A stretch of DNA of 64,000 nucleotides from JBECKS01 sp964557005 (GCA_964557005.1 CAZKYI010000006.1:62001-126000), one strand, 5' to 3'; numbered from the stretch's first letter, positions 34,554-43,512 are shown. Notes: generated by a model from the sequence alone, not told the origin. A program made the numbers and translations.

Positions 34554-34585
34554 AAAAAAAGCCCGCAATGACGCGGGCTTTTTTT
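34554..34585 (+). terminator. Strong bidirectional terminator after the DUF4143 gene
   Basis: GCCCGC (34561-34566), loop AATGAC, GCGGGC (34573-34578), with seven A before and seven T after. It can also end leftward transcription from the rpoD side. Confidence 0.93.
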
Positions 34586-34613
34586 GACTATTACTTTTTA
34601 ATTTTGCTAACTG

Positions 34614-34727
34614 TTATTTACCTGCTTTAGCGGTTTTTGCTCTGGCAGTTTCCAAATCAATCACGCCTTTAAGCAGTGTTAAACTGGCTTCTTTGAATTT
34701 CACAGAGTCTGCTTCGATTTCCAACAC
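34614..34727 (-). CDS. Small ORF or gene remnant 3' of tRNA-Ile2
   Basis: From GTG 34727 the frame gives 37 residues (MLEIEADSVKFKEAS and a Lys/Ala-rich helical tail), ending before the terminator at 34554. It begins 16 bases after the tRNA CCA. The composition looks like genuine helical protein, so it may be a small gene or the C-terminus of a lost gene. I recognise no family and see no Shine-Dalgarno. Confidence 0.35.
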   Translation of the reverse strand: MLEIEADSVKFKEASLTLLKGVIDLETARAKTAKAGK

Positions 34728-34742
34728 GGGGTCTGCTTTTAA

Positions 34743-34819
34743 TGGTGGGCCCAGTAGGACTTGAACCTACGACCAATCGATTATGAGTCGACTGCTCTAA
34801 CCAACTGAGCTATGGGCCC
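34743..34819 (-). tRNA. tRNA-Ile2 (CAU anticodon, lysidine type)
   Basis: A 77-nt cloverleaf with encoded CCA: acceptor GGGCCCA, D stem GCTC/GAGC, anticodon loop CTCATAA, T arm GTAGG TTCAAGT CCTAC. The anticodon is CAT, but body features (AGCAGTCGACTCATAATCGATTGG split as stem and variable loop) match the ileX-type tRNA read as AUA after lysidine modification, and not elongator tRNA-Met. It stands 13 bases after the rpoD stop on the same strand. Confidence 0.85.
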
Positions 34820-34832
34820 TTGCCAGAAATGT

Positions 34833-36713
34833 TTAATTATCGTTGTCGATAAAACTTCTCAGATTTTCTGAGCGAGAAGGGTGACGAAGTTTGCGCAGTG
34901 CTTTTGCTTCGATTTGTCGAATGCGTTCACGTGTTACATCGAACTGTTTACCAACTTCTTCCAACGTGTGATCGGTATTCATATCGATACCGAAACGCAT
35001 GCTTAATACCTTCGCTTCACGAGCAGTCAAACCTGCCAATACATTGCGTGTGGCTTCGCTTAGGCCGGTAAAAGTAGCGGATTCAATCGGTGAATCAATG
35101 TTCGGATCTTCAATAAAATCGCCGAGTGACGAATCTTCGTCATCACCAATCGGGGTTTCCATCGAGATAGGCTCTTTGGCAATTTTCAGTACCTTGCGTA
35201 CTTTATCTTCCGGCATATCCAGACGTTGCCCCAATTCTTCAGGAGTAGGCTCGCGGCCTTTTTCTTGCAGCATCTGGCGGGAAATGCGATTGAGCTTGTT
35301 AATGGTTTCAATCATATGCACCGGAATACGAATGGTTCTGGCCTGATCAGCAATCGAGCGGGTAATAGCCTGACGAATCCACCAGGTGGCGTAAGTTGAG
35401 AACTTGTAACCGCGACGATATTCAAATTTATCGACTGCCTTCATCAAACCGATGTTGCCTTCCTGAATTAAATCGAGAAATTGCAAACCACGATTGGTGT
35501 ATTTTTTAGCGATGGAAATCACCAGACGCAGGTTGGCTTCAACCATTTCTTTTTTGGCGCGGCGCGCTTTGGCTTCACCAATGGAAAGTTCGCGGTTGAT
35601 TTCCTTGATTTTATCAATATCCATGCCCAGCGTTTCGCTAATTGAAATGATTTTTCGCTGAATGGCCATGATGTCATCTTTGTAGGTCTCCATGCCTTCC
35701 TTGTAGGGGGATTTACCTTTGGTCAAGGAGGCAGCCCATTTCAGATTGGTTTCATTGCCTGCAAATTTTTCCAGAAAATCCTTGCGCGACATTTTTACCT
35801 GTTTAACGCAGATTTCCATAACCAGACGCTCAAGGCGACGAATTTCGTCAATATAGCGGCGCGCCTGGCCTACCATGTGGTCGTAAATTTTCGGGCTGAA
35901 CTTGAAGAAAATAAAAATTTCGTTCAACTCGTTAATTGCCTTGATGGATTTTTTGTCCTGCAAGCCATGCTTGTCGATGACTTTTCTGGTTTTACTGTAT
36001 TGTTTGATGAGTGCTTCGAAACGCTTTTTGGCTTCTTCTTCGTCAAGCAGGCCAACTTCTTCATCGCTGCTTGCACTATCGTCGTCTTCGTCATCCAGGT
36101 CGGCATCATCGTTATTGTTGCTGCTCGACGGGTTGCCTTCGTAGTCGACATCGGTTTCAACGACCACGCTTTCGTCGATGTCCATGAATCCTGAAATCAA
36201 GTCAGGAATTTTTCGTTCAGCTTCTTCTGCGCCTTTGGCGGGAATGGTTTTCAGATATTCTTCAATCGCGTGCTCAATGGTGTTTGGCCAGTAAATCAGG
36301 GTGCCGAGTACCTGACGTGTGCCTTCTTCAATACGCTTGGCAATTTCGATTTCGCCTTCACGGGTTAGCAGTTCCACTGTGCCCATTTCACGCATGTACA
36401 TGCGCACAGGATCGGTGGTGCGACCTGGTTCGGCCTCGACCGAAGCCAATGCAGCCACGGCTTCTTCTGCGGCAATTTCGTCGGTATCCGCATCTTCTTC
36501 CTGAGTCATGCGCAACTGTTCGGTGTCTGGCGCACGTTCAAATACAGGAATACCCATGTCGTTAATCATGGAGATGATGTCTTCAACCTGATCAGGGTCG
36601 GTAATGTCGGCGGGCAAATGATCGTTCACTTCGCCATAGGTCAGGTAACCTTGTTCCTTTCCTTTGCCGATGAGCATTTTTAAACGTGACTGTTGCGCTT
36701 CAGTTTCTGACAT
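34833..36713 (-). CDS. rpoD: RNA polymerase primary sigma factor RpoD (sigma-70)
   Basis: Housekeeping sigma factor of 626 aa. Region 1.1 opens with LIGKGKEQGYLTYGEVNDHLP; a long acidic non-conserved region (about 190-230, rich in Asp and Ser) separates it from region 1.2-2. Region 2 has FEYRRGYKFSTYATWWIRQAI, region 3 follows, and region 4.2 ends with VGKQFDVTRERIRQIEAKALRKLR. I start at ATG 36713 (MSETEAQQSRLKMLIG); GTG 36725 is upstream but does not align. Last gene of rpsU-yqeY-dnaG-rpoD. Confidence 0.98.
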   Translation of the reverse strand: MSETEAQQSRLKMLIGKGKEQGYLTYGEVNDHLPADITDPDQVEDIISMINDMGIPVFERAPDTEQLRMTQEEDADTDEIAAEEAVAALASVEAEPGRTTDPVRMYMREMGTVELLTREGEIEIAKRIEEGTRQVLGTLIYWPNTIEHAIEEYLKTIPAKGAEEAERKIPDLISGFMDIDESVVVETDVDYEGNPSSSNNNDDADLDDEDDDSASSDEEVGLLDEEEAKKRFEALIKQYSKTRKVIDKHGLQDKKSIKAINELNEIFIFFKFSPKIYDHMVGQARRYIDEIRRLERLVMEICVKQVKMSRKDFLEKFAGNETNLKWAASLTKGKSPYKEGMETYKDDIMAIQRKIISISETLGMDIDKIKEINRELSIGEAKARRAKKEMVEANLRLVISIAKKYTNRGLQFLDLIQEGNIGLMKAVDKFEYRRGYKFSTYATWWIRQAITRSIADQARTIRIPVHMIETINKLNRISRQMLQEKGREPTPEELGQRLDMPEDKVRKVLKIAKEPISMETPIGDDEDSSLGDFIEDPNIDSPIESATFTGLSEATRNVLAGLTAREAKVLSMRFGIDMNTDHTLEEVGKQFDVTRERIRQIEAKALRKLRHPSRSENLRSFIDNDN

Positions 36714-36872
36714 ACATTTTTCCACTATGGTTTTATCGGAGCGAAAGCGGCAATACCGAACGGGAATCGTCAGTTTTTGTGCTTACGCTGGAGATAATGA
36801 TTATTTGGGCTGTACCTGATCGGGTTGGGGAGTGCTTCCCTTGAAATGCCCGTTTTAGCGCTTTCGTCTAAG

Positions 36873-36893
36873 CCGCGCGAAGCGCGGATTATA
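36873..36893 (-). promoter_or_regulatory. Internal rpoD promoter -10 and leader hairpin
   Basis: In the 244-bp gap between dnaG and rpoD, a consensus TATAAT is on the minus strand (36893-36888); the -35 is weak (TTTCTA at 17 bp). Just downstream CCGCGC-TTC-GCGCGG (36887-36873) forms a six-pair hairpin at the likely RNA start. In E. coli the same gap has extra rpoD promoters and a processing site. Confidence 0.45.
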
Positions 36894-36957
36894 CTCATGT
36901 GCCTCTGTATTAGAAAGCACTTTGACAGTGCGATGCGCAGATAAATTCCCGCGCTGT

Positions 36958-38886
36958 TCAGGTTTTTTGGACAGTTTTTTGAAACTTTTTTTGCTCTTCG
37001 AGCAGCTGCTTCAGGCGTATTTTATCGGCCTCACTATCGCCTTTGATTTGCGCAATTTCCTGTTTGAAAAACTGTTTGGCGAGTTGGGTAATTGCATCGC
37101 GTAATTCCTGTTCCCAGGCATCGGGAGGAAGCAGCGGTTCAGCGAGTGCGAGTGATGACAACAGAAAACCGTTTTCGGTGTTATGCCAATGTCCAAGAAT
37201 CATGGCGGTATTAACGGAATGCTCCGCATCCCTGATGTAGTTAATCACTTCGATGAGCAAATCAATATTATGAGCGCGTAAACGATACACCTCTTCGGGA
37301 ATTTCAACGTCCAGTGCCAAACGCGGATTACGCAACAGGTGGCCAAGAATTCTGTTGACCGTTGAAATACGCGGCTCTTCAATTTCATCAAGATGTGTTT
37401 TCTGCTCAGGAAAATACTGGAACGAATAGTCGGCTTCACTTTCCATGTCTGAGAAAGCTTCATAACTTTCGATAGGCGGAAGTCCATCATTCGCGTGGGT
37501 TTTCATCGGCTGGGTTTGTTGCTTGAGCCAGGTGTCTCTTTCAGCCTGTTTTTGCAAGGCAGCCTGCTCGGCTTGTTGCACGGATTTGGCGATGGTGGCG
37601 GTATCCAGATGCGTAATTTCGGCAAGGCGTGCGAGCATCATTTCGTAGAACAAACCTTTGGGCATCTGGTTAATCAGGGGAGTGGCGCGTTTGGCAAGGC
37701 TCGCTCTGCCGTCCATGCTGTCAAGATTCAAATCGCGGCCAAGCTGTTCAAACAGGTATTCCGATAAGGGTTGTGCCCTGGCAACTTTGGCTAAAAATAA
37801 TTCAGCGCCATCACGTCGCACTTCGCTGTCAGGGTCTTCACCTTCGGCCAGAAACAGGAAGCGAATCTGGCGGCCGTCCTGCATAAAGGGCAGGGCGTTA
37901 TGCAAGGCACGTTCAGCGGCCTGCCTGCCTGCGGTATCACCATCGAAGCAGAACACCACCTCGTGTACGCTGCGGAAAATCAAATGTAAGTGATCACTTC
38001 CTAATGCTGTACCCAGTGTCGCAACAGCATTAGTAATTCCTGCTTGTGCCAGGGCAATCACATCCATATAGCCTTCCACCACAATCACCTTGTTCAGATG
38101 GCGATTGGCTTGTCTGGCTTCATAAAGACCATAAAGCTCTTTGCCCTTGTTGAACACGGGCGTTTCAGGGGAATTGAGATACTTGGGTTTTTCGTCTCCC
38201 AACACACGCCCACCAAAGGCGATGCAGCGCCCGCGACTATCGCGAATCGGGAAAATCACACGGTCGCGAAAGCGGTCATATTGCAGGCTGCGTTCCTGCC
38301 GTCCGTGTTCATTCTTGGCGATGGTTAAACCGGCATCGACCAGTTTTTCAGCAGGAAACTTCGCCATCAATTCATGTTTAAGCAAACCGTCCCAACCTTG
38401 CGGGGCATAACCAATCTGGAAATGTTTGGCGATTTGCCCGCTTAAACCGCGCTTTTTGAGATAGTTCACCACACGTTGTTTGTCGGGCGCATGGCGCAGT
38501 TGGTGCTGGTAGAACTGATTGGCCTGTTCCAGCACCTCATAGAGTATGCGCCCTTGCGCGTGTTGCTCGGCTTGTCTGGCATCTATTTCGCGCGGTACTT
38601 CAAGCCCCAGTCGCGAGGCCAGACTTTCAACCGCCTCGACAAAATCCATGCGCTGGTAATCCATCAGGAAGCTGACGGCATTACCACTCTGGCCACAGCC
38701 AAAGCAGTGATAGAACTGCCCTTCGGGGCTAACACTGAACGAGGGGGTTTTTTCCTTATGGAAGGGGCAGCAGGCCATGTAATTCTTGCCGCTGCGTTTG
38801 AGCGTAACCGCTGCGTCGATGAGTTCAACAATATCGACACGCGCAATCACATCATCAATAAACGCTCTTGGAATCAGCCCCTTCAT
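36958..38886 (-). CDS. dnaG: DNA primase DnaG
   Basis: Makes RNA primers at the replication fork, 642 aa. The N-terminal zinc finger has Cys40, His43, Cys61 and Cys64 (ACCPFH and YHCFGCG). The TOPRIM catalytic part shows VVEGYMDVIAL and FDGDTAGR. The C-terminal helical region that contacts the DnaB helicase ends at LLEEQKKFQKTVQ. Start ATG 38886 (MKGLIPRAFIDDVIARVDIV) is standard. Second-last gene of the macromolecular-synthesis operon, 27 bases after yqeY. Confidence 0.98.
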   Translation of the reverse strand: MKGLIPRAFIDDVIARVDIVELIDAAVTLKRSGKNYMACCPFHKEKTPSFSVSPEGQFYHCFGCGQSGNAVSFLMDYQRMDFVEAVESLASRLGLEVPREIDARQAEQHAQGRILYEVLEQANQFYQHQLRHAPDKQRVVNYLKKRGLSGQIAKHFQIGYAPQGWDGLLKHELMAKFPAEKLVDAGLTIAKNEHGRQERSLQYDRFRDRVIFPIRDSRGRCIAFGGRVLGDEKPKYLNSPETPVFNKGKELYGLYEARQANRHLNKVIVVEGYMDVIALAQAGITNAVATLGTALGSDHLHLIFRSVHEVVFCFDGDTAGRQAAERALHNALPFMQDGRQIRFLFLAEGEDPDSEVRRDGAELFLAKVARAQPLSEYLFEQLGRDLNLDSMDGRASLAKRATPLINQMPKGLFYEMMLARLAEITHLDTATIAKSVQQAEQAALQKQAERDTWLKQQTQPMKTHANDGLPPIESYEAFSDMESEADYSFQYFPEQKTHLDEIEEPRISTVNRILGHLLRNPRLALDVEIPEEVYRLRAHNIDLLIEVINYIRDAEHSVNTAMILGHWHNTENGFLLSSLALAEPLLPPDAWEQELRDAITQLAKQFFKQEIAQIKGDSEADKIRLKQLLEEQKKFQKTVQKT

Positions 38887-38913
38887 TTGTGTGGTTCTGG
38901 TGTGAACACGTTG

Positions 38914-39366
38914 TTAGCCAAGCGCAGCCTTGATAAGATTACTCACAGCGGCCATATCGGCTTTGCCCTGTATTTGCGGCTTGAGTATCGCCATCACTTT
39001 GCCCATGTCTTTCATCTCACTGGCACCCGTGTCGGCGAGTGCTTTTTGAATCAGGGCATCGAGTTCGGCATCGCTCAGCGCGGCAGGCATAAATTCCTGT
39101 AACACCTCCATTTCGTAGGCTTCCTGTTTGGCCAAATCGGCTCTGCCTGCATCACTGTATTGCTGGAAGGAATCCTTACGTTGCTTGAGCATCTTGTCGA
39201 GAATCGCCACAGAGCGGGTTTCATCAATTTCAATGCGCTCATCGACTTCCACTTGTTTGAATGCAGCAAGCGCCAGACGGATAACGCCGAGGCGTTCCTT
39301 GTGCTGGTTTCTCATTGCGTCTTTCATTGCAGCGGTGAGCGCAGTTTTGGTAGCAGAGTCGGCCAT
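38914..39366 (-). CDS. yqeY: GatB/YqeY domain protein
   Basis: A 150-aa helical protein related to the tail domain of the amidotransferase subunit GatB, which binds tRNA; the free protein may have a tRNA-linked role that is not established. Typical stretches are MRNQHKERLGVIRLALAAFK and MKDMGKVMAILKPQIQGKADM. Start at ATG 39366 with AAGGAAA upstream; the longer frame crosses the rpsU terminator. The gene sits between rpsU and dnaG, a usual position in gammaproteobacteria. Confidence 0.95.
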   Translation of the reverse strand: MADSATKTALTAAMKDAMRNQHKERLGVIRLALAAFKQVEVDERIEIDETRSVAILDKMLKQRKDSFQQYSDAGRADLAKQEAYEMEVLQEFMPAALSDAELDALIQKALADTGASEMKDMGKVMAILKPQIQGKADMAAVSNLIKAALG

Positions 39367-39445
39367 GTTGATTTCCTTGAGTGAATGATGAGGGTAATTA
39401 TTGAGCCAGAACGTAAGCGAAGTAAAACAGAGTGCCAGAAACAAA

Positions 39446-39467
39446 AAAAGCCGACGAGTCGGCTTTT
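39446..39467 (-). terminator. Hairpin between rpsU and yqeY
   Basis: AAAAGCCGAC (39446-39455) and GTCGGCTTTT (39458-39467) form a stem with a tight loop, read leftward after rpsU. In the rpsU-dnaG-rpoD operon of E. coli a partial terminator at this point lets rpsU be made in excess. Confidence 0.85.
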
Positions 39468-39489
39468 CAAGTCATCAAGCTGTTAAAGC

Positions 39490-39705
39490 TTAGTAAAGAC
39501 GTTTCAGGCGCAGGTTTTCGCGGCTTACCTTTTTGGCATGGCGTTTTACCGCAGCCGCCTTTTTACGCTTGCGCACTTGAGTGGGTTTTTCATAAAACTC
39601 TCTGCGACGCACTTCGGCAATCACACCGGCTTTTTCACAAGCGCGTTTAAAACGACGAAGGGCAATATCAAAAGGCTCGCCTTCTCTTACTTTTACGTCT
39701 GGCAT
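39490..39705 (-). CDS. rpsU: 30S ribosomal protein S21
   Basis: A 71-aa basic ribosomal protein that binds near the 3' end of 16S rRNA and aids start-site recognition. MPDVKVREGEPFDIALRRFKR is the standard N-terminus and REFYEKPTQVRKRKKAAAVKR the basic core (cited by region). It heads the operon; a partial terminator behind it sets its ratio to dnaG and rpoD. Confidence 0.98.
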   Translation of the reverse strand: MPDVKVREGEPFDIALRRFKRACEKAGVIAEVRRREFYEKPTQVRKRKKAAAVKRHAKKVSRENLRLKRLY

Positions 39706-39785
39706 CTTTCGTTTCCTGAAATTTTAAATCGAAAGCCTGACCCTGTTTTAAACTTTACAACGGGGCTGGGCGAAAGGACGCGCAT

Positions 39786-39813
39786 TTTATAGTCAAACAT
39801 TTTTAAATGCAAA
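39786..39813 (-). promoter_or_regulatory. Probable rpsU operon promoter
   Basis: On the minus strand TTTGCA (39813-39808, 4/6) and TATAAA (39791-39786, 5/6) stand 16 bp apart, followed by GC-rich GCGCGTCC, which resembles a stringent-type discriminator. This would drive rpsU-yqeY-dnaG-rpoD with a leader of about 75 nt. Confidence 0.55.
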
Positions 39814-39888
39814 GCCTGATTTTAAGGCAATGCCAAGTATATTTAGCCTTTTCCAGAGGCTAGAATTCGCGCCCTCCCCAAACAAGTT

Positions 39889-40974
39889 ATGACCGAGAAG
39901 GCAAGCAGCGTGAGCAAAACCAACACAGCAAAAATCGTGCTTGGCATCGAGACTTCCTGCGATGAAACAGCGGTAGCCGTGTATCACACCGAACACGGTT
40001 TGCTCGCGCATACCTTGTTCAGTCAGGTGGATTTGCATGCACAGTATGGCGGTGTAGTACCTGAGCTGGCCTCGCGTGATCATATTCAGAAAATTACTCC
40101 ACTGGTGAAGCAGGTGATGGCAGAAGCCTCCTGCGAATTGGTACAACTCGATGCGGTGGCTTACACCCTGGGGCCAGGTTTGATTGGCGCCTTGCTGGTG
40201 GGTGATTGTTTTGCACGCGCGCTTGCGCAGGGCTTGGGGATTCCTGCCATTCCTGTGCATCATCTGGAAGGGCACTTGCTCGCACCCATGCTCGAAACGC
40301 ACAAACCCGAATTCCCTTTTCTGGCGTTACTGGTGAGTGGCGGCCATAGCCAGCTGATTGATGTGCAGGGTTTGGGTGCGTATCAGATTATTGGCGAATC
40401 TCTGGATGATGCCGCAGGCGAAGCCTTCGACAAGGCAGCAAAAATGTTGGGCTTGGGTTATCCGGGCGGCCCCGCCATTGCCAAAGCAGCGCAGCAAGGG
40501 CAGGCAGGGCGTTTTGTTTTTCCTCGTCCCATGTGCGACAGGCCAGGGCTGGACATGAGTTTCAGCGGCTTGAAAACTTTTTGCCTGAATACCATTCAGC
40601 AATGCAAAAGTGCCAACACATACAACGCACAATGTATTGCCGATATTGCACTGGCTTTTCAAACCGCTGTGGTGGAAACGCTGGTGATTAAATGCCGCCG
40701 TGCACTGGAGCAAACGCAACACCAGCATTTGGTGATTGCTGGCGGTGTGGGTGCGAATCTGTTTTTGCGAGAGCGACTTAAGCAGGAATGCGATAAACGC
40801 AAGGTTGAGTTGTATTACCCGCGCATAGAATTTTGTACCGATAACGGCGCGATGATTGCCTATGCAGGTGCGCAACGATTGCTTGCAGGAAAATTTCTTG
40901 AAGACGTTCGCGTGAAACCACGCTGGCCGCTTGATGAGTATTGTGAGGTGGTTCGAGGGGATTCGATTACCTAG
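39889..40974 (+). CDS. tsaD: tRNA N6-threonylcarbamoyladenosine transferase TsaD
   Basis: Transfers threonylcarbamoyl to A37 of ANN-decoding tRNAs, together with TsaB and TsaE. The metal-binding HxxxH is HHLEGH, the ASKHA-fold ATP sites include LGIETSCDETAVA, LVSGGHSQL and AGGVGANLFLR. The window shows two starts: ATG 39889, and GTG 39910, which gives the shorter and more family-like MSKTNTAKIVLGIE. A TAGAAT at 39861-39866 may be its -10. It diverges from rpsU, the conserved arrangement, and its stop overlaps the convergent plsY stop. Confidence 0.96.
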   Translation: MTEKASSVSKTNTAKIVLGIETSCDETAVAVYHTEHGLLAHTLFSQVDLHAQYGGVVPELASRDHIQKITPLVKQVMAEASCELVQLDAVAYTLGPGLIGALLVGDCFARALAQGLGIPAIPVHHLEGHLLAPMLETHKPEFPFLALLVSGGHSQLIDVQGLGAYQIIGESLDDAAGEAFDKAAKMLGLGYPGGPAIAKAAQQGQAGRFVFPRPMCDRPGLDMSFSGLKTFCLNTIQQCKSANTYNAQCIADIALAFQTAVVETLVIKCRRALEQTQHQHLVIAGGVGANLFLRERLKQECDKRKVELYYPRIEFCTDNGAMIAYAGAQRLLAGKFLEDVRVKPRWPLDEYCEVVRGDSIT

Positions 40975-41564
40975 CTTTTCTTCCCACCAATCTTGCTTTC
41001 AGTGCCGTCACGCAATTTGCGGATATTGTCCTGATGGCGATAAAGAATCATCAGGCTCATGGGGGCAAGGCTGAACACCAGTTGTGGCGAAACCATCGCC
41101 CACGCAATGAAAGGCGCGAGTGTCCAGGTAATCAGGGCGGCGAGTGAGGAATAGCGTGTCAGCAGCGCAATCGTCGCCCAGCTGCCTACACACACCAGAC
41201 CAAATTGCCAATCGAGTGCAAGCGCAAAACCAAAAGCCGTCGCCACGCCTTTGCCGCCTTCAAAGTTAAAAAAGATGGGAAACAAATGCCCCATAAAAGC
41301 GGCGAGCCCGACAAAGCCCAAAAATAACCACGGCAAATCCAGATAGTGCCCAAGCAAAACTGGCAGTACGCATTTCAATACATCGCCTGCCAGTGTGAGT
41401 GCAGCAGGCCCTTTGCCTGCAATGCGCAAAACATTGGTAGTGCCCGGGTTGCTCGAGCCTTCACTGCGTGGATCAGGGTAGCCCAAAGCCTTGCACACCA
41501 GAATGGCGCTGCAAATCGAGCCGAGTAAATAAGCGGTAACAATTAAAACGAGTGTGATAAGCAT
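40971..41564 (-). CDS. plsY: Glycerol-3-phosphate acyltransferase PlsY
   Basis: Membrane acyltransferase that uses acyl phosphate to start phospholipid synthesis, 197 aa. Helical protein with the three PlsY loop motifs: GSICSAILV, SEGSSNPGTTNV, and FPIFFNFEGGKGVAT. ATG 41564 begins MLITLVLIVTAYLLG. It diverges from folB and converges on tsaD with a four-base overlap of stops. Confidence 0.96.
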   Translation of the reverse strand: MLITLVLIVTAYLLGSICSAILVCKALGYPDPRSEGSSNPGTTNVLRIAGKGPAALTLAGDVLKCVLPVLLGHYLDLPWLFLGFVGLAAFMGHLFPIFFNFEGGKGVATAFGFALALDWQFGLVCVGSWATIALLTRYSSLAALITWTLAPFIAWAMVSPQLVFSLAPMSLMILYRHQDNIRKLRDGTESKIGGKKS

Positions 41565-41642
41565 GGTTTATTCTAGCTTGCTTGACCCTCCCATGTCTTC
41601 AATGTTCAATGCCTGTTCAAGTGAGAAAAAACAGGAAAGCGC

Positions 41643-41996
41643 GTGGATATTGTTTATTTAAAAGAACTCGAAGTAGAAACCGTGATTGGCATTTTTGATT
41701 GGGAAAGAAAAATCAAACAAACAGTCAGTCTTGATCTGGAAATGCAAAGCGATGTGGCGGCAGCGGCGGCCACCGATCACATTGATCAGGCGCTTGATTA
41801 TAAAAAAATTGCCAAGCGTTTGATTGCGTTTATTGAAAGCAGTGAATTCCAGTTGATAGAAACCATGGCCGAGCGAATTGCACAGATTGTATTGAATGAA
41901 TTTAATGTGCCGTGGCTGCGTTTGCGTTTAAGCAAGCCAGGTGCGGTACGTGGTTCAAAAGATGTGGGCGTGATAATTGAACGAAGTCGCAGCTGA
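41643..41996 (+). CDS. folB: Dihydroneopterin aldolase FolB
   Basis: Converts dihydroneopterin to 6-hydroxymethyl-dihydropterin in folate synthesis, 117 aa. VETVIGIFDWERKIKQTV holds the conserved N-terminal region and LDYKKIAKRL, ETMAERIAQ and LSKPGAVRGSKDVGV the later ones, with the catalytic Lys in SKPGA. Start is GTG 41643 with AGGAAAG upstream. The next enzyme of the pathway, FolK, is 15 bases downstream. Confidence 0.96.
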   Translation: MDIVYLKELEVETVIGIFDWERKIKQTVSLDLEMQSDVAAAAATDHIDQALDYKKIAKRLIAFIESSEFQLIETMAERIAQIVLNEFNVPWLRLRLSKPGAVRGSKDVGVIIERSRS

Positions 41997-42010
41997 AAAT
42001 TTTCTTATCT

Positions 42011-42502
42011 ATGACAGAAGTTTTTTTAAGCCTTGGCAGTAATATTGAAGCCGATTTACACATTCGGCGTGCGCTGCAAAATTTGAGCGAGCTGTTTGGT
42101 ACGGTGGAATGTTCACCCATTTACGAAAGTGAAGCGGTGGGTTTTGTCGGGGATAACTTTCTCAATCTGGTGGTGAGAATTCACACAGAGCTTCCCTTGC
42201 AAGCTTTGGTTAGACAGCTCAAGGCGCTGGAAGATGCCTTGGGGCGCAAGCGTTTGGGGCCAAAATTTTCTGCGCGCGTGATTGATATTGATGTGATTTT
42301 TTACGGGGCTGCGTGCGGAAATTTTGATGGCATCGAACTGCCCCGTTATGAAGTGTATGAAAACGCCTATGTGTTGTTACCGATGAAAGCACTCGCGCCC
42401 ATGTTTATCGACCCACTTACAGGTTTTAGCATGGAGCGCTTGTGGGAAGACGCACAGCACAAGATGTGCACACAAAAATTGTGGCTTTATCGGCAAGATT
42501 AA
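42011..42502 (+). CDS. folK: 6-hydroxymethyl-dihydropterin pyrophosphokinase FolK
   Basis: Adds pyrophosphate from ATP to hydroxymethyl-dihydropterin, 163 aa. VFLSLGSNI opens the fold, PIYESEAVGF and the ATP/metal motif ARVIDIDVIFYG (two Asp) are clear. It follows folB directly and converges on the EamA transporter gene with five bases between stops. Confidence 0.96.
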   Translation: MTEVFLSLGSNIEADLHIRRALQNLSELFGTVECSPIYESEAVGFVGDNFLNLVVRIHTELPLQALVRQLKALEDALGRKRLGPKFSARVIDIDVIFYGAACGNFDGIELPRYEVYENAYVLLPMKALAPMFIDPLTGFSMERLWEDAQHKMCTQKLWLYRQD

Positions 42503-42507
42503 CTTTT

Positions 42508-43407
42508 CTACGTGCTTTCCAGTTTCTTGCCGAAAAAACTTTCAAACTGGAATAACAGCAAGCTGCTAATGACCAGAATAGTGCCTGCAATCAGGTGCAA
42601 GCCAACTGGTTCATTATTCAGAAAAGCCGCTAAAAACAACGCCACTACCGGTGCCATCACGGTAATCAGTGCCACCATGCTGGCGCTGGTGGTTTTGAGC
42701 ACCAGGAAAAAGCAGTAGGGCGCAATCACCGAAGCTATCAGTGCAAGATACACAATCGCGCTGGCCGATTTGATGCTGATGTTCGTCCATTCAACATGCT
42801 GATTGTCGAAAGCAAAACAAACGACATACAAGGGCAGTGCAAACATCAGGCTGCCAGTTGTCAAGGAGAGTGGATGTATATCGGTGCCTTCACTGAATCG
42901 TTTAATCCAGATATTGCTAAGGCAAAAAAGAACAACCGCAACCAGCAATACGCCAACCGCAGTCATAAAATGATAATCACCCGCGCCATCGAATGTCAGT
43001 TGTGAAGACATCACCACCGTTAAACCCAAAATGCCGCTGACAATCGCGGCACACTGGAACAGGTTGAGTCGTTCCTTGTAGAAAAACCACACCAGTATGC
43101 CAGTGAGCAAGGGGCTGAATCCAAATAACAATGAAATCAGGCTGCTGGGTAAATAGCTGGCTGCCCAATAACACAACAACATGGAGGCACCTTGCCCTAA
43201 CACTGAAACCGCATAGATTTTTTGAGCCTGTTTGCTCAGGTCAAATTGGATGCGGAAAACACGCAGGCAGGCAAGCAGCACGGCAAAGGCAATGAGCATG
43301 CGCAGCAAGGCTGCAAAAAAAGGTGAAGTGCTTTCACTGCTCCATTGAATACCCAAAGGAGTTGTGCCCCAAATCAATACAACACTGGCGTAGGCATAAG
43401 GGTTCAT
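42508..43407 (-). CDS. EamA-family (DMT) transporter
   Basis: A 299-aa inner-membrane protein with ten predicted helices in two EamA repeats (about 1-135 and 150-290). N-terminal YASVVLIWGTTPLGIQWSS and the second-repeat LKTTSASMVALITVMAPVVAL are typical. DMT proteins export amino acids, metabolites or drugs; the substrate cannot be told. It is alone, flanked upstream by a terminator. Confidence 0.9.
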   Translation of the reverse strand: MNPYAYASVVLIWGTTPLGIQWSSESTSPFFAALLRMLIAFAVLLACLRVFRIQFDLSKQAQKIYAVSVLGQGASMLLCYWAASYLPSSLISLLFGFSPLLTGILVWFFYKERLNLFQCAAIVSGILGLTVVMSSQLTFDGAGDYHFMTAVGVLLVAVVLFCLSNIWIKRFSEGTDIHPLSLTTGSLMFALPLYVVCFAFDNQHVEWTNISIKSASAIVYLALIASVIAPYCFFLVLKTTSASMVALITVMAPVVALFLAAFLNNEPVGLHLIAGTILVISSLLLFQFESFFGKKLEST

Positions 43408-43470
43408 AATGTGACCTGTTCAAAGTGTGTGAACCTGAAAGCTGCGGCTTAACCCTACGACCAGAACCAA

Positions 43471-43500
43471 AAAAGCCGTGGGGTTGAGGCCACGGCTTTT
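43471..43500 (-). terminator. Bidirectional terminator upstream of the EamA gene
   Basis: AAAAGCCGTGG (43471-43481), loop GGTTGAGG, CCACGGCTTTT (43490-43500). It could end transcription of the Cys-rich frame at 43513-43704. Confidence 0.9.
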
Positions 43501-43512
43501 CAGAATTCGGTT

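Noticed and set aside
34743..34819. Elongator tRNA-Met
   Set aside because: The anticodon is CAT, but the stems and T arm resemble ileX-type tRNA-Ile2; the elongator tRNA-Met body is different.
35877..36194. Plus-strand frame opposite the acidic region of rpoD
   Set aside because: Asp/Glu-rich coding gives open antisense frames; rpoD is certain.
38476..39102. Plus-strand frame of 208 codons opposite dnaG and yqeY
   Set aside because: It spans two real genes on the other strand and has no recognisable domain.
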